Shown here in pieces: positions 1 to 8,566 of a DNA stretch of 48,540 bases. The notes under the pieces are model-generated. The model saw nothing but the letters and a program-made list of their open reading frames with translations, had not been told where the DNA came from and searched no databases. The stretch lies in assembly GCA_026398135.1 (NCBI GenBank), contig JAPLTN010000020.1, positions 1 through 48,540 on the forward strand, read 5' to 3'. Every line of letters begins with the position of its first letter. The first letter of the stretch is position 1. The position numbers and the translations under genes were made by a program. Origin of the DNA: Verrucomicrobiota bacterium. Its GTDB lineage: Bacteria; Verrucomicrobiota; Verrucomicrobiia; Opitutales; Opitutaceae.

Positions 1-24
1 CGCATGGCCCCCCGCTGCGCGGGT

Positions 25-164
25 CTGAAAAGGGGTCGGGGTGTTACATGGATACATTCTGATAAACTCGCTGTAGAGCTACAAAGTATAAGTAATTGGT
101 TATTATGTTTAAATGATTAAATTTGGTAAATTGTATCTATGTAACACCCCGACCCCTTTTTCAG
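25..164. repeat. REP-like inverted-repeat element with AT-rich centre
   Basis: Two arms of about 31 bases face each other: 25-55 contains GGGGTCGGGGTGTTACAT and 133-164 contains its reverse complement ATGTAACACCCCGACCCC. They differ by one extra T and one substitution. The roughly 77-base centre is AT-rich and codes for nothing. The arm resembles, from memory, REP-type sequences mobilised by RAYT (IS200-like) transposases, which often carry a GGGGTC...TTACAT core. No transposase is present here, so this would be a non-autonomous copy. The element sits just downstream of the minus-strand oxidoreductase gene and could act as its terminator. Confidence 0.6.
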
Positions 165-201
165 CCCCACCGACGGTTTTATCCGTCTGTTCCGGCCGCC
201 A

Positions 202-1197
202 TCACGGTTTCAGCACGATTTTCCCAAACTGCTCGCCGCGTTCCATCTGCTCAAAGGCCCGCGTCGCTTCCGCAAAGGAAAACACCTCGCTCACCACCGG
301 CTCGATACGATGCCGGGTGACCGCCGCCAGCATCTCCGTCCAATCCGCCGGGCTGCCCATAGTGGACCCAAGCAGACTGAGCTGACGCCAAAAAATCTTC
401 CGCATCGGCAGCACGTTCGGGTTGCCCCGGGTTGCGCCAAAAAAGACGATCCGCCCACCCGGCGCGGCCAGATCGACCAAGGACTCGAAGCCATTGCCGC
501 CCGCGCTGTCGATAATCACGTCAAAAAGTCCGCCCGTCACCGCCTGCGCCGCCTCCGCCCAGCCCGGTTTGGTATAATCAAAGCCGCCCCGCGCCCCCAG
601 CGCCACCGCCCGGGCGATCTTTTCCGGCCGCGACGAAGTCACCCAAACGTCTGCGCCCGCCGCCACCGCGAATTGCAAGGCGAACAAGGCCGTCCCGCCT
701 CCAATGCCGCCGATCAAAATACGTTCTCCCGCCTGCAACCGCGCCCGGCTCATCACCGCCCGCCACGCCGTGAGTCCCGCCAAAGGCAATGCCGCCGCCG
801 CCTCGTCGCTCAAATGCTCCGGTGCCAAGGCCAGTTGCGTCACCGGCACCGACACCCGCTCCGCCAGAGTGCCTTCGCGCGGCAGGCCCAAAATCGAGAA
901 ATCCGCGCCCTGCGTATCCTGCCGCGCACCCCAGCCGAACGAAGGATTCATCACCACTCGCCGCCCCACCCACGGCGAGTCCGCCGGCGTGCCCACCGCC
1001 ACCACTTCGCCCACCCCGTCCGAACCCGGGATAGAGGGAAATTTCAGGCCCGCATACTGGCCGAGCTTGATCCACACATCGCGATGATTGAGCGCCGCCG
1101 CCGCAATTTTAACCACCGCCTCGCCCGGCAGGGGAACCGGATCGGCAACTTCACGGACTTCGAGTTGGTTAACGGCGATAAGTTGGATGGCGCGCAT
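202..1197 (-). CDS. MDR-family NAD(P)H-dependent quinone oxidoreductase / alcohol dehydrogenase-like
   Basis: This is a 331-residue medium-chain dehydrogenase/reductase, a cytosolic NAD(P)H-dependent oxidoreductase. The N-terminal GroES-like half (about 1-125) has LNHRDVW where zinc alcohol dehydrogenases carry the catalytic cysteine. It also has the GSDGVGEV turn typical of the family. The Rossmann half (about 150-290) has a glycine-rich GGIGGGTALFALQFA loop. Because the catalytic zinc ligand is Asn, a quinone oxidoreductase/enoyl reductase-like, zinc-independent activity is more likely than alcohol oxidation; the substrate cannot be read from sequence. The start chosen is the ATG at 1197 (MRAIQLIAVN), which matches the family N-terminus; a longer frame to 1284 adds non-homologous residues. 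It is convergent with the terminal repeat and divergent from the pseudouridine synthase. Confidence 0.85.
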   Translation of the reverse strand: MRAIQLIAVNQLEVREVADPVPLPGEAVVKIAAAALNHRDVWIKLGQYAGLKFPSIPGSDGVGEVVAVGTPADSPWVGRRVVMNPSFGWGARQDTQGADFSILGLPREGTLAERVSVPVTQLALAPEHLSDEAAAALPLAGLTAWRAVMSRARLQAGERILIGGIGGGTALFALQFAVAAGADVWVTSSRPEKIARAVALGARGGFDYTKPGWAEAAQAVTGGLFDVIIDSAGGNGFESLVDLAAPGGRIVFFGATRGNPNVLPMRKIFWRQLSLLGSTMGSPADWTEMLAAVTRHRIEPVVSEVFSFAEATRAFEQMERGEQFGKIVLKP

Positions 1198-1295
1198 GGA
1201 ATTCACCCAGCAAAGGCGTCCACCGCCTGCGCGCCAGCTTGCAGTGAACATTACAGGTTGGAAATTCGCCCTTTCCGCGATCAAACAGCGCGGTC

Positions 1296-1895
1296 GTGCT
1301 CATCGCCCTCCACAAACCCTACGGTGTGCTCTCCCAGTTCACCCCCGAGCCCGGCTCGAAATGGCGGACGCTGACCGATCTCGCCCCCAAGTTGCCTCCC
1401 CGTGTTTACCCGCTCGGCCGACTCGACGCCGATAGCGAAGGCCTGCTCCTGCTCTCCGATGAGCCGGGGCTCAACACCCGCCTGCTCGATCCCCGCCACG
1501 CCCACGAACGCGAATACTGGGTGCAGGTGGAACGCCTCCCCGACGTCGCCGCCCTCGCCCGGCTCGCGGACGGCGTGCGCCTGCCCGATCACGCCTGCGC
1601 CCCGGTCCGCGTACAAGGGATCCCTGAGTCCGAAATCGCCCGCCTGCCTCCCCGCGATCCCCCGGTTCGTTACCGCAAAAACGTCCCCGATAGCTGGCTT
1701 TCGCTCGCCCTGCATGAGGGAAAAAACCGCCAGGTTCGCCGCATGACCGCCGCCATCGGCCACCCCACGCTGCGTTTGCTGCGCATGCGCATCGGCGGCG
1801 TCACGCTGGCAACTCTCGATTTACTCGCCACGCCCGGTGCCTGGCGCGAACTCACGCCCGTCGAGCGCGCCGCGGTGTTTGGAAATCCGCCCTAA
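1296..1895 (+). CDS. 23S rRNA pseudouridine synthase, RluE/RsuA family
   Basis: This 199-residue protein isomerises a specific uridine in rRNA to pseudouridine. It begins directly with the catalytic domain (MLIALHKPYGVLSQF) and has no S4 RNA-binding domain, as in RluE. The catalytic signature GRLDADSEGLLLL (about residues 42-54) carries the Asp nucleophile, and EGKNRQVRRM (about 142-151) is the second conserved motif. The start is a GTG. The family is clear; assignment to the RluE target position in 23S rRNA is inferred from size and the missing S4 domain. The tgt gene follows in the same direction after about 60 bases, so two RNA-modification genes are probably co-transcribed. Confidence 0.85.
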   Translation: MLIALHKPYGVLSQFTPEPGSKWRTLTDLAPKLPPRVYPLGRLDADSEGLLLLSDEPGLNTRLLDPRHAHEREYWVQVERLPDVAALARLADGVRLPDHACAPVRVQGIPESEIARLPPRDPPVRYRKNVPDSWLSLALHEGKNRQVRRMTAAIGHPTLRLLRMRIGGVTLATLDLLATPGAWRELTPVERAAVFGNPP

Positions 1896-1955
1896 AACGG
1901 CGGCCCGGCAAATTCAGGATTGGAGGCGGCGGCTCCGCTGTTGGATGTTAGGCGC

Positions 1956-3095
1956 ATGCCCGTCCCGCACTTCGACCTGCTGAAAACCGATACCGCCACC
2001 GCCGCCCGCCGGGGACGGCTGCGCACCCGTCATGGCGTGATCGAGACCCCCATCTTCATGCCGGTCGGCACCCAGGGCACGGTGAAGGGCGTTACCCCGG
2101 TGCAACTGCGCGAACTCGGCGCGCAGATCATTCTGGGTAACACCTACCACCTCAACCTTCGCCCGACGAGCGAGCTGGTGAAGGAACTGGGCGGCCTGCA
2201 CGCCTTCATGGGTTGGGACGGCCCCATCCTCACCGATAGCGGCGGCTTCCAGGTGTTTTCCTTGGCCAAGCTGCGCAAGATGCACGACGACGGGGTGGAA
2301 TTCCAAAGCCACCTCGACGGCAAAAAACTCTTTCTCGGCCCGCAAGAGGTGATGACCATCCAGGCCAATCTCGGCAGCGACATCGCCATGGTGATCGACG
2401 AATGTCCGCCCTGGCCCTGCGAGCGCGACGCCACCGCCGAGGCCTGCGCGCGCTCCCTGCGCTGGGCTACGCGCTGCAAGCAGATCGCCACCGACAACGG
2501 CTTCCTCGCCGCCGGGCACCACGTCTTCGCCATCGTGCAGGGCTCCACCTACGACGATCTGCGGCGCGAGGCGGCCGAAGCGCTGGCCGCGTTGGATTTT
2601 CCCGGTTACGCGGTGGGCGGGGTGAGCGTAGGCGAGCCGGAGCCGGAGATGCTCAAACAGGTCGGCGCGACCACGCCCTTCATGCCGGTGGACAAGCCCC
2701 GCTACACCATGGGGCTGGGCACGCCGCCGCAGTTGTTAAAAATGATCGCGCTCGGCGTGGACATGTTCGACTGCGTGCTGCCCAGCCGGGTGGCGCGCAA
2801 TGGTCTGGTTTTCACGCCCGACGGTCCGCTCAATCTCAAGAACGAGCGCTTCCGCGCCGACCCCGGCCCAATCCACCCCGAGGCGCTCAACTACACCACG
2901 AATTTCTCCCGCTCTTATCTGCGCCACCTCATGGTCGCGGGCGAGATGCTCGGCTGCACCCTGCTCACCATCCATAATCTCGCCTTTTACCTCGATCTGA
3001 TGGCGCAGGCCCGCGCCCACATCGAGGCGGGGGATTACGGCCTGTGGCACCGCGCCTGGGTGACCCGTTACGAGGCGGGGGCGGCGGCGCGATAA
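1956..3095 (+). CDS. tgt: tRNA-guanine transglycosylase (queuine tRNA-ribosyltransferase)
   Basis: Tgt exchanges guanine-34 in the anticodon of Asp, Asn, His and Tyr tRNAs for the queuosine precursor preQ1. The 379-residue length fits the bacterial family. Visible motifs are DSGGFQVFS (first catalytic Asp), YAVGGVSVGE, and MFDCVLPSRVARNG (nucleophilic Asp). The zinc site is unusual. Bacterial Tgt normally has a CxCxxC cluster before SRAYLRHL plus a downstream His. Here the segment reads PEALNYTTNFSRSYLRHL with no cysteine, although the later His in TIHNL is present. The start chosen is the ATG at 1956 (MPVPHFDLL); an upstream TTG at 1920 would add 12 residues with no homology. No other queuosine genes are in the window. 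Confidence 0.93.
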   Translation: MPVPHFDLLKTDTATAARRGRLRTRHGVIETPIFMPVGTQGTVKGVTPVQLRELGAQIILGNTYHLNLRPTSELVKELGGLHAFMGWDGPILTDSGGFQVFSLAKLRKMHDDGVEFQSHLDGKKLFLGPQEVMTIQANLGSDIAMVIDECPPWPCERDATAEACARSLRWATRCKQIATDNGFLAAGHHVFAIVQGSTYDDLRREAAEALAALDFPGYAVGGVSVGEPEPEMLKQVGATTPFMPVDKPRYTMGLGTPPQLLKMIALGVDMFDCVLPSRVARNGLVFTPDGPLNLKNERFRADPGPIHPEALNYTTNFSRSYLRHLMVAGEMLGCTLLTIHNLAFYLDLMAQARAHIEAGDYGLWHRAWVTRYEAGAAAR

Positions 3096-3165
3096 TCGTG
3101 GTTTCGTGCCGTCACGCAAACGCTTGATTCACCCCGGCCCGCCGCACTGACTTTGACCCATTCGC

Positions 3166-6100
3166 ATGCCCGCCGATCCCGTCGAACTCTTCCTCGCCCG
3201 CTGGCACGGCACCGAACGCGCCAACAAAGACCTTTTCCTATCCGAACTCTGCGACTTGCTCGGCGTGCCGCGTCCCGACCCCGCCGGACCCGCCTCCGCC
3301 GACAACGCTTACGTCTTTGAGCGCGCCGTCCCGCTCAAGCACCCCGATGGACGCGTGACCACCGGCCACATCGACCTCTAAAAACGCGCCTGCTTCGCCC
3401 TTGCGGCCAAACAGGAGGCCGCCGACGCCCGCCCCGACTCCGTCGGCCCCGTCGCCGATCCCGGCGCCTTGCCCGAGCTCGCGCTCACCCTCGCCCCGGC
3501 CGATGTCCGCGCCGCCCGCCGCGCCGATCCCTACGGCCGCGCCATGCTCTCCGCCAAGGCCCAGGCCGAGCGCTACGTCCGCCACCTGCCCGCCACCGAG
3601 CCCACCCCGCTCTTTCTCGTCATCTGCGACGTCGGGCACTCCTTCGAGCTCTTCGCCGACTTTACCCAAAAAGGCCGCGCCAACCTCCCGTTTCCCGATG
3701 CCCGCGCCCACCGCGTGCTGCTCACCGATTTGCGCGAGGAAAAAGTCCGCGCCCGGCTGCGCGCCCTCTGGCTCGACCCGCTCGCGCTCGACCCCGCCCG
3801 CCTCTCCGCCGCCGTCACCCGCGAGGCCGCCCGCCGCCTGGCCGAGCTCGCCAAGTCCTTTGAGGATGCGGGCAACGAGCCTCGTCAGATCGCCGCCTTC
3901 CTCACCCGCTGTCTCTTCTGCATGTTTGCCGAGGATGTGGGCCTGCTTCCCAAGGACGGCTTTCGCGCCCTGCTCGAAAGCCTGCGCGCCACGCCCCACG
4001 GCGTCGCCGCCACGCTGGAACAACTCTTCCGCGAGCTCAATACCGGCACCGCCTTCTCGACCGTCCTGCGCGTAAAACTCCTCCATTTCAACGGCGGCCT
4101 CTTCGCCGACTCCACGGCGCTCACCGTCAACGGTGCGCAGCTTGATTTGCTGATCAAAGCCGCCGGTCTCCAGTGGAGCGAGGTCGAGCCCGCCATTTTC
4201 GGCACCCTGCTGGAGCGCGCCCTCGACCCCGCCGAGCGCCACAAACTCGGCGCGCACTACACGCCTCGCGCCTACGTCGAGCGACTGATCCTGCCGACCG
4301 TCATCGAGCCGCTCCGCGCCGAGTGGGGCAATGTGCTCGCCTCCGCCATTTCCCAGGCCGAGCGGGGCCGCACCGCCCGCGCCCAGGAGGAGGTTTTTAA
4401 ATTCCACCGCCGCCTCTGTTCGGTGCGCGTGCTCGATCCTGCCTGCGGCTCGGGCAACTACCTTTACGTCACGCTGGCCCACTTCAAACTCCTCGAAGGC
4501 GAGGTGCTCGATGCCTACGAACGCTTCGGTGGCGCCCGCCGCGCCGAGCGCGGCCCCCGCGCCATCGGAGCCGAGACGGTGGACCCGCACCAGTTCCTCG
4601 GCATCGAGCTCAATCCCCGCGCCGCTTACCTGGCCGAACTCGTCCTCTGGATCGGCTACCTCCAATGGCATTATCGCACCCTCGGCCAGGTCGCCCCCGC
4701 CGAGACCGTGCTGCGCAATTTTAAAAACATCGAGCACCGCGACGCCGTGCTCGCCTACGACGGCCCTGTCGGCGGCCAGCCCGTCACCCGCAAGATGGTC
4801 GAAGACGAAGGGCCGGATGCGTTTCCCGGCCTGCCGAAGCTGTGGGAAATCTACGCATTCACTCCGGGCGAAGCGCCCCGCCCGGGTCAGTTTCTCACCA
4901 TGTGGGACCGCCGCTCCACCCATCAAGTGCTCTTCCTTGGGGTCGTGCCCGATACGTCGAAACGCGTGCCGTTTCTCCGCTATCCGAATGCCCGCCCTGC
5001 CGATTGGCCGACCGTTGACTACGTCGTGGGTACCCCGCCGTTCCTTGGTAGCAAAATGATGCGCGACGATCTGGGAGACGCCTACGCCAGCACGCTGCGC
5101 CAAGCTTATCCTGAACTACCCGAGACCATTGATTTCGTCATGTATTGGTGGCACAAGGCCGCCTTACTCACCCGCGCAGGCAGCATTCACCGCTTCGGAC
5201 TGATAACGACCAATAGCTTGCGCCAAACCTCCAGCCGCAGCGTTGTCGCCCTGCATGTTCGGCCGGTCGATAAAACGCCGCCACTCGCGCTCTGCTTTGC
5301 CGTTCCAGACCATCCATGGGTGTACACCGCCGATGGTGCTGCCGTGCGTATCGCCATGACTGTTGGTGGACGCGCCGACGATACACAAACCGGTGTTTTA
5401 GCAGAACCTACCGCCGAGTTTGTAAACGATGGCGACGAACATGAATACGATGTCACCCTCGAATGCCGACGAGGCGTGATATCACCTGATCTCACTGTCG
5501 GTGCTGATCTATCCGCCTGCACGCCGTTACGCGCAAATTCCGACTTGGTTTTCATGGGGGCCAAACTCGTCGGCGAAGGCTTCATTGTAACCCTTGATCA
5601 AGCCCATGCCCTTGGCCTCGGTACTGTGCCAGGCCTGGACCTTTACATTAAGCCCTTCCGTAATGGCCGCGATCTGACCGAAACCCCCCGCGATGTGTGG
5701 GTGATTGACCTGTAAGGACTGTCGTTGGACGAGGTGCGTTCACGGTTCCCCCAAGTTTTTCACCATCTCTCGAGCACGGTGCAACCGCAGCGCGCCCAAA
5801 ACAAACGCGCCAGCTACCGGGATAATTGGTGGATTTTCGCCGAACCCCGCGCCCGCTATCGTGCCTCCGTTGCTGGCCTCCCTCGCTACATCGCCACTAG
5901 CGAGGTCGGTAAACACCGCTTCTTTGTATTCCTCGACGCCACCGTCTTCCCTGACGGGGCGCTCATCGCGGCCACCCTCTCGGACGGCTACCACCTCGGC
6001 GTGCTCAGCAGCCGCATCCACGTCACCTTTGCCTTGGCCGCTGGCGGTCGCATGGGAATGGGCAACGATCCGCGCTACCAAACAACGCGCTGCTTCGATC

Positions 6101-6763
6101 CATTTCCTTTCCCGGAAGCGACGGAACTCCAGCGCCAAAAGATCGCCAAACTCGCCGAGGCAATCGACGCGCACCGCAAGCGCGCCCAAACCGATCACGG
6201 CCTTGGCCTTACGACGATTTACAACGTTCTCGGGAAACTTCGCGCCGAGACAGTTTTTAACGCTGCCGAGCGTAAGGTCTATGACGCCGGGTTACTCGCC
6301 ACGCTTCGCCTCCTTCACGACGAACTCGATATCGCTGTCGCCCAAGCCTATGGCTGGCTTCCAAATCTGACCGATCAGGAAATCCTCCTCAACCTCGTAG
6401 CATTAAACCACAAGCGCGCCGTAGAGGAATCACGCGGCAAGATCCGCTGGCTGCGCCCCGAGTTTCAGGCCCCCGCACAGAATCCGCTGTCTTTAACTCT
6501 TGGCCAAAAAACTGCGAAGTCTGGTTCCGCCGCCAGCACGTCCAAATCCCGCGCCAAACCCGTCTGGCCCAAGGAACGCCCCGCCCAGGTCGAGGCCGTG
6601 GCTGCTGCTCTTAGCGCCGCCGAGCTGGCCGCTCACCGCCGCCGAGCTGGCCGCGACCTTCGCGCGCGGCCAGAAAGAGCCGGTCGTCGAAATCCTCGCC
6701 GCCCTCGTCGTCCTCGGCCGCGCACACAAAGGCGAAAAACGAGGCACCTTCACCGCCGCCTGA
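3166..6763 (+). pseudogene. MmeI-like type IIL/IIG restriction-methyltransferase, interrupted by two UAA codons and a frameshift
   Basis: A single reading frame of nearly 1,200 codons resembles MmeI-type fused nuclease/adenine methyltransferases. The order is N-terminal nuclease (to ~150), helical spacer, methyltransferase (~300-650), target recognition domain and C-terminal tail. Motif I is DPACGSGNYLY. Lesions: codon 72 is TAA (HIDL-stop-KRACF, where the family has DLYKRGCF); codon 850 is TAA (VIDL-stop-GLS); a 22-bp tandem duplication at 6615-6654 shifts the frame by +1 before the tail PLTAAELAATFARG. The nuclease D-x9-E-x-K keeps Asp70 and Lys82 but has Ala at 80. Methyltransferase motif IV reads GTPPF (residue 623 Thr) in place of NPPF. 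Both catalytic sites therefore look dead even if the stops were bypassed. Many parts remain well conserved, suggesting recent loss. Confidence 0.85.
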
Positions 6764-6797
6764 CGCCACCGCACCCGTTCCTCAAATCAAGGGTTGG

Positions 6798-7130
6798 TTA
6801 CGGAATTTCCAGAATGGACGCAGTGGTATCGGCCTCGAACTGCGCCATCCTGAGTTTCTCGTGCTTGAGCAAGGAGACCACATCGGAAGTCCGGCAATTC
6901 CCCAGTCCGATCAGGATTACCTTGGGCGGAGCGCCACGCAAAATGGACAACTCCATGAAATCGTCGTCATTCGTTACCAGTGTAAACCTGTTCGCAGCGG
7001 CACACCTCCACAAGGCCAGATCGTCGGCACCGGTCAGATTCTGATCGCGTACATGGGCGGATGACGGAAAAGCCTCCGTCAGAAGACGGGGCAGATCCGG
7101 CGAAAGATTTTCGTCGAACAACAGTCTCAC
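6798..7130 (-). CDS. DUF5615 PIN-like toxin
   Basis: This 110-residue protein belongs to the DUF5615 PIN-like group (VapC-like, Mut7-C fold). The N-terminus [13 protein letters not shown] places an acidic DEN motif in the first strand, and VTNDDDFME supplies the later acidic pair expected for metal-dependent RNase activity. The GTG start at 7130 is chosen because the conserved domain begins there. It overlaps the stop of the upstream DUF433 gene in a GTGA arrangement, indicating translational coupling. The family normally pairs with DUF433 antitoxins, as seen here. RNase toxicity is inferred from the family. It lies directly after the decayed restriction gene on the opposite strand. Confidence 0.8.
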   Translation of the reverse strand: MRLLFDENLSPDLPRLLTEAFPSSAHVRDQNLTGADDLALWRCAAANRFTLVTNDDDFMELSILRGAPPKVILIGLGNCRTSDVVSLLKHEKLRMAQFEADTTASILEIP

Positions 7131-7354
7131 GCCGCGTGGGTCACAAAAGTGCGGCGATCCCGCTCGGCGGCGAAGGCAAAGCACGCGAGGATGTCTTCAT
7201 GCGTGAGATCGGGAAACTCTAGCAATAGCTCAGACTGAGAAGTGCCGGCGGCTAGGTAGCCAAGCACGTCATAAACGGTGATTCGGGTGTCTCGGATGCA
7301 GGGTTTCCCGCTGCGCCGACCCGGCTTGATGGTGACTCGATCCAACAAATTCAT
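7127..7354 (-). CDS. DUF433 antitoxin (VapB-type)
   Basis: This 75-residue protein has the DUF433 core: [20 protein letters not shown], followed by [13 protein letters not shown] and a helix-turn-helix-like [19 protein letters not shown]433 proteins are the usual antitoxin partner of DUF5615 PIN-like toxins and probably bind their own promoter. The ATG at 7354 starts at the conserved domain; a longer frame upstream has no homology. The stop codon overlaps the toxin start by four bases, so the pair forms a tight two-gene operon transcribed leftward. Confidence 0.8.
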   Translation of the reverse strand: MNLLDRVTIKPGRRSGKPCIRDTRITVYDVLGYLAAGTSQSELLLEFPDLTHEDILACFAFAAERDRRTFVTHAA

Positions 7355-7447
7355 GTCTCGGAAAATGGCGAAAGATGCCGGTGAATGCAAGGTTTGCGCT
7401 CGCGCATTCCAGGCTTGCCCGGGCCTCCGCGCTCGATGTTTCCGGAA

Positions 7448-7490
7448 GCCTTCGGCGATACGCCGAAGGCAACACGCGAGACGCGTGCGC
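7448..7490. repeat. Tandem GC-rich hairpins
   Basis: Two perfect hairpins sit side by side. The first, 7448-7470, has a 10-bp stem GCCTTCGGCG around a 3-base ATA loop. The second, 7473-7487, has a 6-bp stem CACGCG around AGA. They lie between the DUF433/DUF5615 pair and the divergent UDP-xylose synthase gene. They may be a dispersed palindromic repeat or a structured leader; the sequence alone does not decide. Confidence 0.6.
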
Positions 7491-7590
7491 TCCCCGGACC
7501 GACGAATCCAGCCGTTGGCCGATAGATTGTGCAAGCAAGAGGCTTGTCGCAGGGTGGGGGGGAGGTTTTCGTCAGCGGCACTTAACTATC

Positions 7591-8520
7591 ATGCGTATCC
7601 TCGTCACCGGCGGCGCCGGCTTTCTCGGTTCACACCTTTGCGATCGTCTGCTCAAGGACGGCAACGACGTCATCTGCCTCGATAACTTCTTCACCGGACG
7701 AAAGTCCAATATCGCCCACTTGCACGGCCGGCCCGACTTCGAGCTGGTGCGCCATGACGTGATCGATCCCTTCAAATTCGAGGTGGACCAAATCTACAAC
7801 CTCGCCTGCCCGGCCTCGCCGCCGCACTACCAGTACAACGCGATCAAGACGGTGAAAACCTCCGTGATGGGCGCGATCAACTGTCTCGGTCTGGCCAAGC
7901 GCACCAAGGCCCGCGTTTTTCAAGCCAGCACTTCGGAGGTTTACGGTGATCCGGCGCTGCACCCGCAGCCGGAGAGCTACTGGGGCAACGTCAACCCCAT
8001 CGGCATCCGTTCCTGTTACGACGAGGGCAAGCGCGTGGCTGAGACGCTGTTCATGGATTACCACCGGCAAAACCAGGTCGATATCCGCATCGTGCGCATT
8101 TTTAACACCTACGGCCCGCGGATGCATCCGAACGATGGCCGCGTGGTCTCCAACTTCATCGTGCAGGCGCTGCGCGGCGAAGACATCACGATTTACGGCG
8201 ACGGCCTGCAGACGCGTTCCTTTTGCTACGTGGACGACCTGATCGAGGGCTTCGTACGCCTCATGAACCAGAACGCCGTGACCGGCCCGATCAACATCGG
8301 CAACCCCGGCGAATTCACCATGCTGCAACTGGCCGAGCTCACGCTGAAACTCACCGGCGGCAAGTCGCAGATCGTGCATCGCCCCCTGCCCGGCGACGAC
8401 CCGAAGCAGCGCCGCCCGGACATCACCCTGGCGCAAAAACACCTGAATAACTGGGCTCCGACCGTGGCACTCGAAGAAGGGCTGACGCGCACCATCGCCT
8501 ACTTCCGCACCCAGGTGTGA
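7591..8520 (+). CDS. UDP-glucuronate decarboxylase (UDP-xylose synthase)
   Basis: This 309-residue extended short-chain dehydrogenase converts UDP-glucuronate to UDP-xylose, supplying xylose for surface polysaccharide. The N-terminal NAD loop is [12 protein letters not shown]. The catalytic region has [10 protein letters not shown] and the Tyr/Lys pair in [22 protein letters not shown] and [11 protein letters not shown] match UXS-type enzymes rather than epimerases. The start is the ATG at 7591, where the family begins; an in-frame extension to 7375 runs through the hairpin repeat and is rejected. No neighbouring sugar-nucleotide genes are present. Confidence 0.92.
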   Translation: MRILVTGGAGFLGSHLCDRLLKDGNDVICLDNFFTGRKSNIAHLHGRPDFELVRHDVIDPFKFEVDQIYNLACPASPPHYQYNAIKTVKTSVMGAINCLGLAKRTKARVFQASTSEVYGDPALHPQPESYWGNVNPIGIRSCYDEGKRVAETLFMDYHRQNQVDIRIVRIFNTYGPRMHPNDGRVVSNFIVQALRGEDITIYGDGLQTRSFCYVDDLIEGFVRLMNQNAVTGPINIGNPGEFTMLQLAELTLKLTGGKSQIVHRPLPGDDPKQRRPDITLAQKHLNNWAPTVALEEGLTRTIAYFRTQV

Positions 8521-8566
8521 GTAGCTTGGCGGGTCCGGTGGCACGCGCCTTGCGGCGGGGAGCGCC

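Noticed and set aside
3166-6763. UAA reassigned to tyrosine in this genome
   Set aside because: Neighbouring genes such as tgt, pgk and tpiA end at TAA at the expected family length, and other Tyr codons in the same frame are TAC or TAT. Genome-wide reassignment is not supported.
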